Positions 1 to 6,196 of a stretch of DNA of 6,973 nt are shown piece after piece. This DNA comes from Lachnospiraceae bacterium. GTDB taxonomy: Bacteria; Bacillota; Clostridia; Lachnospirales; Lachnospiraceae. The first letter of the stretch is position 1, and every line of letters begins with the position of its first letter. Below the pieces are notes generated by a model. It was not told where the DNA came from. It did not search any database and saw only the letters and a list, made by a program, of their open reading frames with translations. The DNA lies in contig JAFOYD010000173.1 in the NCBI GenBank assembly GCA_017391545.1, forward strand, positions 1-6,973. The letters run 5' to 3'. The position numbers and the translations under genes were made by a program.

Positions 1-2
1 AT

Positions 3-1226
3 CTCTTTGAAAATTATGACGATGCTGTCAATTATGTATTGCAAAATCCGACGTTATTGCCAGTATTTGACAGTACATTTCCGGTGGGTGTACTTGACAG
101 AAACGACAAGCTGCTAAATCTTGAGACAGTGCTTGCACTGGCCAAAAAGCTTGGCGTGACAAGTGTCAATCTTGATATGGACACGAAGTATGCGCTAGGC
201 TGCAAGCTCGACTATATCAGAGAGGCAGCTGGATACAGCACAGATGCAGACACACTTCTGGCAGAGAAAAACTTATCAGAGAATGAGATTTCCAGCGTTA
301 TGCGTGAGGTGGATGGGCAGAAGCAGTATCGTATGCCTGTTGTGCCATTCTATGACAAGAGAAATGATTTTATCGTTAGTGATGAGAGAAAGGCAGAACT
401 GATCAAACACATCGAAGAGGATTTTGATCAGGGGATTGCCTATATGGCAGGCTGTAGCATTGCTGAAATGATGATTATGATGCATGAGGCGGCTGCCCGA
501 TTTGACAGCGCGAGAAAAGCGGAGGATGAGGAGAACAAAGCAAAATATAACCGCCTGATGAACAGAATCACACTACCTCTGACAGAGGCGTTGTGTGAGC
601 TGCCATATATTTATACGCTAAGAGAAGAGAACGGTGGATTTACAATCAAAAATAATATTGTCTATCTGATCATAACTAACCGTTATGAGGCGGGCAGAAA
701 AGGCGAGGGCAGACTGATGCCCGCAGGCATCGATAATCCCCAGTTCATGGCGAAACTAGTCGAGGCGAGCAAAGTTGCCGCACTCACAGACGGTCCGAGC
801 ATTCTGTGCCTGATGGATACCAATCTGATGAGCGAGGTCGCTAAGCAGTGGAAAAAATCAGAACCTCTTCGTGAGGAGCTGATGATCTATCTGACGCAGG
901 GCTGTGGTCTGTCCTATGCCGAGGCAGGGTACTATTATAGAAGACTGAAATCTGACAGCAGTATTTTTGTGGAGTTTGCTTCTTCTGTCAGAAACGGAGA
1001 GTATCCGCCGGTGGGAATGCTGACAATTGAAGGACATACAGCTCAGGAACTGGCTGACACGCATCATTTCAGCATGTTGCAGGCATATGACAGTCTTTTG
1101 GCGCTGAAGGAAAATCCCAAATATGCAGAGGAACTTCAGGGTGGCAGTGTGAATGAGACTGCAAAGGATGAGACAGAAGGTGCCGGAGAGAAGAAAGGAT
1201 TTTTTGGAAAGCTTTTCAAAAAATAG
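3..1226 (+). CDS. Hypothetical protein, 5' end beyond window (partial)
   Basis: I do not recognise this family and assign no function. The frame is open from base 3 with no stop before it, and the codons ahead of the first possible start (TTG at 39) read as ordinary protein (LFENYDDAVNYV). There is no Shine-Dalgarno before that TTG, so the true start lies to the left of the window. About 407 residues are visible. The protein looks soluble and mainly helical, with no signal peptide or clear membrane segment in the visible part. It contains a charged stretch (bases 510-545, AEDEENKAK) and a tyrosine-rich segment near 925-945 (AGYYYRRLKSD). A low-complexity linker rich in Glu, Gly and Thr (about 1141-1190) leads to a basic/aromatic end, KKGFFGKLFKK (1191-1223), before TAG. 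Such a tail could be an amphipathic membrane- or partner-binding peptide, which is inference. The next gene has its own promoter, so this one need not be co-transcribed with it. Confidence 0.8.
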   Translation, partial: LFENYDDAVNYVLQNPTLLPVFDSTFPVGVLDRNDKLLNLETVLALAKKLGVTSVNLDMDTKYALGCKLDYIREAAGYSTDADTLLAEKNLSENEISSVMREVDGQKQYRMPVVPFYDKRNDFIVSDERKAELIKHIEEDFDQGIAYMAGCSIAEMMIMMHEAAARFDSARKAEDEENKAKYNRLMNRITLPLTEALCELPYIYTLREENGGFTIKNNIVYLIITNRYEAGRKGEGRLMPAGIDNPQFMAKLVEASKVAALTDGPSILCLMDTNLMSEVAKQWKKSEPLREELMIYLTQGCGLSYAEAGYYYRRLKSDSSIFVEFASSVRNGEYPPVGMLTIEGHTAQELADTHHFSMLQAYDSLLALKENPKYAEELQGGSVNETAKDETEGAGEKKGFFGKLFKK

Positions 1227-1244
1227 GGTTTTTGCCTGTTACCA

Positions 1245-1272
1245 TTGAAAAATCTTCCTATTTATGTATAAT
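1245..1272 (+). promoter_or_regulatory. Sigma-A-type promoter of the ABC-F gene
   Basis: A -35 box TTGAAA (1245-1250) and a perfect -10 box TATAAT (1267-1272) are separated by 16 bp, with TG directly before the -10. Transcription would begin near 1279, giving a leader of only about 33 nt. That is too short for the upstream-ORF attenuators found before many antibiotic-resistance ABC-F genes. The downstream ribosome site is AAGAGG (1298-1303), 8 nt from the ATG. Confidence 0.7.
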
Positions 1273-1282
1273 AATATAGGAA
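1255..1282. repeat. Inverted repeat around the ABC-F -10 box, possible operator
   Basis: TTCCTAT (1255-1261) and its exact reverse complement ATAGGAA (1276-1282) flank a 14-bp spacer that contains the whole -10 box. Because the predicted start site is near 1279, most of the repeat would not be transcribed, so it would act as a DNA-level operator and not as an RNA hairpin. A 7-bp repeat in A/T-rich DNA can arise by chance, so the regulatory role is only a suggestion. Confidence 0.35.
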
Positions 1283-1311
1283 AAACATATTAAGAATAAG
1301 AGGATTATAAA

Positions 1312-2961
1312 ATGATAAGTGCAAACAATGTAACCTATAGAGTTGGGAAAAAAGCATTATTTGAGGATGTAAATATCAAATTTACAGAGGGAAACTGCTA
1401 TGGCTTGATCGGTGCCAATGGCGCAGGAAAGTCAACATTCTTAAAGATTTTATCAGGAAAGCTTGAGACGACAAAGGGTGACATCGTGATCACACCGGGA
1501 CAGAGACTTTCCGTTCTGGAGCAGGATCATTTCAAATATGATGAATATCCTGTCATGGATGTCGTGATTATGGGAAATGCCCGTTTATATGAAATTATGA
1601 AGGAAAAGGATGCCATCTATGCAAAAGAGGATTTTACGGACGAAGATGGTATCCGCGCAAGTGAGCTGGAAGGCGAATTTGCTGAGATGGATGGATGGGA
1701 AGCAGAGTCCAATGCCGCACAGCTTTTGAATGGACTTGGTATCGAGACAGACATTCACTATTCACTAATGAAGGATTTGAACGGTAGTGAGAAGGTGAAG
1801 GTACTTCTTGCAAAGGCGCTTTTTGGAAATCCGGATATCCTTCTGCTTGACGAACCGACAAACCACCTTGACCTCGATGCAATTGCATGGCTCGAGGAAT
1901 TCCTGATCAACTTTGACAACACCGTTATCGTGGTATCCCATGATCGTTATTTCTTAAATAAAGTATGTACACAGATTGCGGATATCGATTATGGTAAGAT
2001 TCAGCTCTATGCCGGAAACTATGATTTCTGGTATGAGTCAAGTCAGCTTCTTGTAAAGCAGATGAAGGAAGCGAACAAGAAAAAGGAAGAGAAAATCAAA
2101 GAATTGCAGGAATTTATCTCCCGTTTCTCTGCCAATGCTTCAAAGTCAAAGCAGGCGACATCAAGAAAACGTGCGTTGGAGAAAATCGAGCTTGACGATA
2201 TCAAGCCTTCAAGCCGAAAATATCCATATATTGATTTCAGACCTGACAGAGAGATCGGTAATGAGGTGCTGACTGTTACCAATCTGTCAAAGACCATTAA
2301 CGGCGAAAAGGTTCTGGACAATGTTTCTTTCATACTGGGACGTGAGGACAAGGTTGCATTTGTAGGTGGAAACGAGCTTGCTAAGACGACACTGTTCCAG
2401 ATTTTAATGGGAGAACTTGAACCTGATGAGGGTTCTTACAAATGGGGCGTGACGACATCACAGGCATATTTCCCCAAGGATCCTACAAATGAGTTCAACA
2501 ATGAGTATACGATTGCAGACTGGCTTATGAGCTATTCACCTGTGGATGATATCACCTATGTGCGTGGTTTCCTCGGACGTATGCTTTTTGCAGGTGAGGA
2601 CGGCGTAAAGAAGGTAAAAGTACTTTCCGGTGGTGAGAAGGTACGTTGCCTACTCAGCAAGATGATGATCAGCGGTGCGAACTGCCTGATTCTCGATGAA
2701 CCGACCAACCATCTTGACATGGAGTCCATAACAGCACTTAACAATGGATTGATCAAGTTTCCTGGTGTGGCTATGTTTGCCTGCCATGACCATCAGTTTG
2801 TGGAGACAACAGCGAACCGTATCATGGAGATTCTCCCAAATGGTACCTTGATCGACAAGATCACGACTTATGATGAATATCTTGCAAGCGATGAGATGGC
2901 AAGAAAGAGAACCGCTGTATACACTGCTGAGGAAGAAGACGAGAGCGGCGAAGAGGATTAA
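1312..2961 (+). CDS. ABC-F family ATPase, YbiT-type
   Basis: This is a soluble twin-ATPase protein of the ABC-F class; family members bind the ribosomal E site and adjust translation. The 549 residues match the usual length (about 530-550). Domain 1 has Walker A GANGAGKST (34-42), a degenerate signature LNGSEK (156-161), Walker B with D180/E181 followed by PTNHLD, and switch H210. An arm-like insertion rich in acidic residues lies at about 95-130. The interdomain linker (about 235-310) carries SRFSANASKSKQATSR (from 270), nearly identical to what I recall of E. coli YbiT, which is the main reason for the subfamily call. Domain 2 has an aberrant Walker A, GGNELAKTT (352-360), an intact signature LSGGEK (438-443), D462/E463 and switch H492. 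The tail is acidic. There are no membrane segments, so it is not a transporter. The ATG start has AAGAGG 8 nt upstream. A resistance role is possible in this class but nothing here points to it. Confidence 0.95.
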   Translation: MISANNVTYRVGKKALFEDVNIKFTEGNCYGLIGANGAGKSTFLKILSGKLETTKGDIVITPGQRLSVLEQDHFKYDEYPVMDVVIMGNARLYEIMKEKDAIYAKEDFTDEDGIRASELEGEFAEMDGWEAESNAAQLLNGLGIETDIHYSLMKDLNGSEKVKVLLAKALFGNPDILLLDEPTNHLDLDAIAWLEEFLINFDNTVIVVSHDRYFLNKVCTQIADIDYGKIQLYAGNYDFWYESSQLLVKQMKEANKKKEEKIKELQEFISRFSANASKSKQATSRKRALEKIELDDIKPSSRKYPYIDFRPDREIGNEVLTVTNLSKTINGEKVLDNVSFILGREDKVAFVGGNELAKTTLFQILMGELEPDEGSYKWGVTTSQAYFPKDPTNEFNNEYTIADWLMSYSPVDDITYVRGFLGRMLFAGEDGVKKVKVLSGGEKVRCLLSKMMISGANCLILDEPTNHLDMESITALNNGLIKFPGVAMFACHDHQFVETTANRIMEILPNGTLIDKITTYDEYLASDEMARKRTAVYTAEEEDESGEED

Positions 2962-2976
2962 TTCAATAAGTTTTAT

Positions 2977-3001
2977 ACAGGCAGAGTTTCTCTGCCTGTT
3001 T
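2977..3001 (+). terminator. Hairpin after the ABC-F gene, weak intrinsic terminator
   Basis: ACAGGCAGAG (2977-2986) and CTCTGCCTGT (2990-2999) form a perfect 10-bp stem with a three-base loop, starting 15 nt after the ABC-F stop codon. The position and stem suit a Rho-independent terminator, but the following T-run is only TT then C, so termination is probably partial. The next gene's ribosome site begins at 3008, leaving no room for a separate promoter between them. Read-through into the PHP-HAD gene, or a promoter inside the ABC-F gene, is therefore needed. Confidence 0.55.
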
Positions 3002-3021
3002 CAGTATAGAGGAAAAGAAAA

Positions 3022-4689
3022 ATGGGATTTGTAGATTTACATGTACATTCCATACGTTCTGATGGAACACTGACGCCAACGGAACTGGTGGATTATGCAA
3101 TCGATAAGGGCTTGTCTGCCATAGCCCTGACTGACCATGACACGGTGGATGGCATTGATGAAATGATGGACTATGCAAAGGGCAGACCGATCGAAATCAT
3201 ACCAGGCATTGAGTATTCAACAGAGTATCTGAATCGGGATGTGCACATTCTGGGATTATTTATTGATCACAAGGCACCGGTCTTTCAGGAGTATCTGGCA
3301 CGTTTCAAACAGTCAAGAACAGACAGAAATCACAAACTCTGTGCTAATTTGCAGGGAGCCGGCATAGATATTACTTATGAAGAACTCCTGGATGCATTTC
3401 CGGATGCAATTATCACAAGGGCGCATTACGCAAAGTTTTTGCTGGACAAGGGGTATGTCAAGAGCAGAAACGAGGCATTTGACAGATATCTGGGCGACCA
3501 TACGCCATACTTTGTGCATCGTGAAAAAATTACACCGGAGGAGGTAATCAGGGTAACATTAGAGGCAGGCGGCATCCCGGTGCTTGCACATCCTACCCTG
3601 TATAAGCTTGGGCGTGAGCAGCTTGACATTCTTGTCCACCGGTTAAAGGATGCAGGTCTGATGGGAATGGAGTGCATCTACAGTACTTATACACCTGCTG
3701 AAGAAGCGCAGATGAAGGCTTTGGCAAAGAAGTACAATCTGATGCAAAGTGGAGGCTCTGATTTTCATGGTGCAAATAAGCCGGGGTTGGAGCTTGCAGT
3801 CGGATATGGGCGGCTTTATGTTGACGACAGCATCCTCACAGAGATGAAAAAAGCGCTGCATACTAAAATGCTGTTTACGGATCTTGACGGAACACTTCTG
3901 ACAGATGCTAAGGAAATCTCAGAAAAAACAAGAGATAAAATATTGGAGATGCTTGCAAAAGGACATCATTTTGTGCTGGCAAGTGGCAGACCTGCCAAAA
4001 GCATTCTTGATGTATTGGAAAAACTTGACATCAAAGAAAGTGCGAAAAGCAGCATCGGAAGAATATATGCTACTTCCTATAATGGAGCAGTACTATACGA
4101 CTGCATCAGTGATAGCTGCATCGAAACGTATGATATTCCGATACCGACTGCCCAGAAAATATTTGATCTGGCGACTGCAAAAGGCATTCACATTCAGACC
4201 TATGCAGATACACATATTGTAAGCTGTGCAGATGACAGGGAAATTGCCTACTATACAAAAACCGTGAAGCTGCCGTATCTGGTTGAGACGAGGCTTGGCA
4301 AGGTACTTTCCCATGCTCCCTTTAAGCTGATCGCAATCGCACTTGAGGACACAGAGCGTCTGGAGCGTTTGCGGGCAGAATTGGAAGCATCAGAGCTGGG
4401 ACAGGAGATTACATGCGCATTTTCGCATCCGCAGTATCTGGAAATCTACAGCAGGAAAGCGGGAAAGGGAAATGCGTTAAGGAACCTTTGCAGGGCGTTG
4501 CACGTGCATATAAAGAATGCTGTAGCAGCAGGGGATGAAGAGAATGATATTTCCATGATCGAGGCAGCAGGAGTAGGGGTTTGCATGGCAAATGGTAATC
4601 CTACCGTAAAAGAACACGCGGATTACGTCACTGAGAATGACAATAACCATGATGGTATCGCAGAGATTATTGAAAACTATATTCTATAA
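3022..4689 (+). CDS. PHP phosphoesterase fused to Cof-type HAD (HAD-IIB) phosphatase
   Basis: Two hydrolases are joined in one 555-residue chain. Residues 1 to about 275 are a PHP domain of the TrpH/YciV type, a family that includes 3',5'-nucleotide phosphatases and the 5'-3' exonuclease RNase AM. All expected metal ligands can be seen: H7 and H9 (HVH), D14, H39 (TDHD), E64 (GIEYS), H75 (HILG), H190 (AHP), and D247/H249 (SDFHG). Residues 283-555 are a HAD-IIB domain, a class that mostly removes phosphate from sugar phosphates or cofactors. It has D287 and D289 (DLDGT, nucleophile and acid), S321 (ASGRP), K482 and D505/D509 (GDEEND). The substrate is not deducible. An internal Met283 would be a typical start for a free-standing HAD protein, but no Shine-Dalgarno precedes it, so a true fusion is favoured. 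The start ATG has AGAGGA (3008-3013) 8 nt upstream. The following gene starts 25 nt after the TAA stop, suggesting an operon. Confidence 0.9.
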   Translation: MGFVDLHVHSIRSDGTLTPTELVDYAIDKGLSAIALTDHDTVDGIDEMMDYAKGRPIEIIPGIEYSTEYLNRDVHILGLFIDHKAPVFQEYLARFKQSRTDRNHKLCANLQGAGIDITYEELLDAFPDAIITRAHYAKFLLDKGYVKSRNEAFDRYLGDHTPYFVHREKITPEEVIRVTLEAGGIPVLAHPTLYKLGREQLDILVHRLKDAGLMGMECIYSTYTPAEEAQMKALAKKYNLMQSGGSDFHGANKPGLELAVGYGRLYVDDSILTEMKKALHTKMLFTDLDGTLLTDAKEISEKTRDKILEMLAKGHHFVLASGRPAKSILDVLEKLDIKESAKSSIGRIYATSYNGAVLYDCISDSCIETYDIPIPTAQKIFDLATAKGIHIQTYADTHIVSCADDREIAYYTKTVKLPYLVETRLGKVLSHAPFKLIAIALEDTERLERLRAELEASELGQEITCAFSHPQYLEIYSRKAGKGNALRNLCRALHVHIKNAVAAGDEENDISMIEAAGVGVCMANGNPTVKEHADYVTENDNNHDGIAEIIENYIL

Positions 4690-4714
4690 ATAGAACAGAA
4701 GGGAAAGGGTTAAA

Positions 4715-5662
4715 ATGAACAAAAAGAAAATCGCATTTGCGCAGAGACTGGAACAGAACAGCAAGAATTATTTTCCAAAGGATCTGTTTGATCTGGAGGC
4801 GGCAGAGGCTGTGCTTGCGCAGCTGCATGAGAGCTTTGGGCTGGATACACTGATGACGGACAGACATGGAACAATCCTGATGACAGAGGGTGATTTTGGT
4901 GATTTTAAGCCGGATGTAGTAGGAAAACCAGGCAATAAGATCAGAGTAAGGGGCAGAACTGTGTGTCATATCTATGCCAGATATGACAATGTATCTGAGG
5001 AAAATGAAGAGACGGCAAAGAACTTACTGAATGCCTATATCAGAACGCTGGAGGGGTACAGCGAAAAGTCTTATGTGGCAAGTGAACAGGCGGTGTACAT
5101 TGATGAGCTGGAGCAACAGGTTGAAAAGGATGCATATCAGGCAAAGTACTCAGAGCAGAACGACCCGCTGACCGGTGTACTCAACAGAAATTATTTCATC
5201 AGCCGCATGAAGGAGCTTGCAGAGCGGGAGATCGTGCCTACAGCGGCAATCTGTGTCAATATCAACGACTGGAAATTTGCGGATAATCATTTCGGTGAGG
5301 AGGAAAGCGACCGCCTGATCGAAATCGTAGCCGGCATCCTGAAGAAAAAGGCAGCGGAGGCAGGACTTGACAGCGCAGTGATCGGAAGAGTAGAGGGCGA
5401 TGTATTTCATATACTGCTTCCGCTTGTGGACGAGGACGAAGCAAAGGCGTATTGCAGAACAATTCAGCAGGCGTGTGACAGCTTTGAGGATGATAAACTG
5501 GCACCGAGCATTGCAGTGGGATGTGTGATGAAAACAAACGTGGAGGAGAACTTTAAGGATATTCTCTCGGATGCAGAATACGCCATGCTGGAGAACAAAT
5601 TTGAAATCAAGAATACGCCTGAATACAGAAAAAGACTGGAAAAAGGAATAAATCTAAAATAA
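4715..5662 (+). CDS. Degenerate GGDEF-domain protein, probably catalytically inactive
   Basis: This is a soluble 315-residue protein. Residues about 20-120 form an N-terminal domain that I cannot name (perhaps a PAS- or PocR-like sensor, by position only). A helical, coiled-coil-like linker (about 122-149) leads into a GGDEF domain that opens with the standard DPLTGVLNRNYF (from 150). The key residues are altered. The usual D-x-D/N-x-F-K metal motif reads NINDWK (182-187), and the GGDEF loop reads EGDVF (227-231), with the catalytic Glu replaced by Val230. No RxxD inhibitory site is visible just before the loop. Diguanylate cyclase activity is therefore unlikely; family precedent would allow nucleotide binding or protein-protein signalling instead. 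There is no membrane segment or signal peptide. The start ATG is preceded by GGGAAAGGG (4701-4709), 5 nt away. The gene follows the PHP-HAD gene by 25 nt and is probably co-transcribed with it. No clear terminator follows. Confidence 0.88.
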   Translation: MNKKKIAFAQRLEQNSKNYFPKDLFDLEAAEAVLAQLHESFGLDTLMTDRHGTILMTEGDFGDFKPDVVGKPGNKIRVRGRTVCHIYARYDNVSEENEETAKNLLNAYIRTLEGYSEKSYVASEQAVYIDELEQQVEKDAYQAKYSEQNDPLTGVLNRNYFISRMKELAEREIVPTAAICVNINDWKFADNHFGEEESDRLIEIVAGILKKKAAEAGLDSAVIGRVEGDVFHILLPLVDEDEAKAYCRTIQQACDSFEDDKLAPSIAVGCVMKTNVEENFKDILSDAEYAMLENKFEIKNTPEYRKRLEKGINLK

Positions 5663-5683
5663 TTATTAAGTAACATAAAGTAT

Positions 5684-5737
5684 AAAAACTAGAGAAAACG
5701 TTTGTAAAAATTAGAAAATAAGAGAAAATATTAGAAA
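5684..5737. other. Phased A-tracts upstream of the groES promoter (predicted curved DNA)
   Basis: Six runs of A lie at 5684-5688, 5695-5698, 5706-5710, 5715-5718, 5725-5728 and 5735-5737. Their centres are about 10 bp apart on average, close to the helical repeat, which is the known condition for intrinsic bending. Part of the region is a loose direct repeat (AGAAAATA at 5713 and 5723). It ends 17 bp before the -35 box, so it could aid RNA polymerase binding in the manner of an UP element. The rest of the 5663-5754 spacer shows no gene or hairpin. Confidence 0.5.
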
Positions 5738-5754
5738 GCGAGAGCTAAATCTGT

Positions 5755-5783
5755 TTGCACAACGCTCAGTAAAAAATTATTAT
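5755..5783 (+). promoter_or_regulatory. Sigma-A-type promoter of groES-groEL
   Basis: TTGCAC (5755-5760) and TATTAT (5778-5783) are separated by an ideal 17 bp. The predicted transcription start is near 5790, right at the left arm of CIRCE, the usual arrangement for HrcA-repressed chaperone operons. The groES ribosome site AAGGAGG (5854-5860) follows about 65 nt into the transcript. Confidence 0.75.
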
Positions 5784-5791
5784 ATGTTTTG

Positions 5792-5818
5792 TTAGCACTC
5801 AATAGTTAGGAGTGCTAA
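5792..5818. promoter_or_regulatory. CIRCE operator (HrcA binding site)
   Basis: TTAGCACTC (5792-5800), nine spacer bases and GAGTGCTAA (5810-5818) match the CIRCE consensus at every arm position. HrcA binds this element as a repressor and is released when misfolded protein occupies GroEL, so groES-groEL is predicted to be heat-shock induced with GroEL feedback. hrcA itself is not in the window. As RNA the same arms would form a 9-bp hairpin near the transcript's 5' end. Confidence 0.97.
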
Positions 5819-5868
5819 TAGATAAGTAAATAATATTTTTTTATAAATTGTTTAAGGAGGCATTTCAA

Positions 5869-6153
5869 ATGAAGTTAGTACCATTAGGAGACAGAGTCGT
5901 ATTAAAGCAGTTGGTTGCAGAGGAGACAACAAAGTCAGGTATCGTATTACCGGGACAGAATAAGGAAAAGCCACAGCAGGCAGAATTTATTGCATTATGA
6001 CCGGGTGGCGTCGTTGATGGCAAGGAAGTAAAGATGGAAGTCAAGGTCGGCGACAATGTTATTTTTTCAAAATACTCTGGTACAGAAGTAAAAATCGACG
6101 ATGAAGAGTACATCATTGTAAAACAGAATGATATCTTAGCTGTTATCCAGTAA
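5869..6153 (+). pseudogene. groES: Co-chaperonin GroES, interrupted by in-frame TGA at codon 44
   Basis: GroES forms the seven-membered lid of the GroEL folding chamber in the cytosol and is normally essential. The frame starts at an ATG 8 nt after a perfect AAGGAGG and begins MKLVPLGDRVVLKQ, as in the family. The mobile loop that touches GroEL is present (about 17-29, including GIVLPG at 24-29). Codon 44 is TGA (5998-6000), where the family has the Gly of E-V-x-A-V-G-x-G; here the segment reads E-F-I-A-L-stop-P-G. After the stop, the same frame continues with GGVVDGKEVKMEV and a complete C-terminal half ending DILAVIQ before TAA (6151-6153). Apart from the stop this is a full-length 94-residue protein with no frameshift. 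Literal translation gives a 43-residue fragment that cannot form the GroES fold. I annotate it as disrupted, but a base error in the sequence is at least as likely as a real null allele. groEL follows 43 nt downstream. Confidence 0.9.
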
Positions 6154-6196
6154 AACAAATAAAGAATGAGATTAAGAATTGGAGGATGAATCAATC

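Noticed and set aside
39..41. TTG as the start codon of the first gene
   Set aside because: The same frame is open to the left edge with normal-looking coding sequence, and no Shine-Dalgarno precedes the TTG, so the gene begins outside the window.
1201..1235. Possible terminator at the end of the first gene (T-rich and A-rich arms around GGAAAGC, then GGTTTTT)
   Set aside because: The arms are almost all A/T, overlap the coding end, need a G-T pair with almost no loop, and are not followed by a proper T-run.
3868..3870. Internal ATG (Met283) as a separate start for the HAD protein
   Set aside because: It is attractive because free-standing Cof-type proteins begin this way, but no Shine-Dalgarno lies upstream and the frame is continuous with the PHP domain.
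3905..4222. A second + strand open frame of about 105 codons inside the HAD domain
   Set aside because: It overlaps, in another frame, a region with clear HAD motifs, has no ribosome site, and its product resembles no protein.
5696..5703. 8-bp palindrome AAACGTTT in the spacer before groES
   Set aside because: It is short, lies in A/T-rich DNA, and its arms are parts of the phased A-tract pattern, so it does not stand out from chance.
5998..6000. Selenocysteine at the groES TGA
   Set aside because: The position is a conserved glycine in a non-redox protein, and no hairpin typical of a bacterial SECIS is evident just after it.
5869..6153. Alternative genetic code with UGA read as glycine
   Set aside because: The five other genes (about 2,085 codons) use ordinary GGN glycine codons and have no in-frame TGA. 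One site is not evidence of genome-wide recoding.
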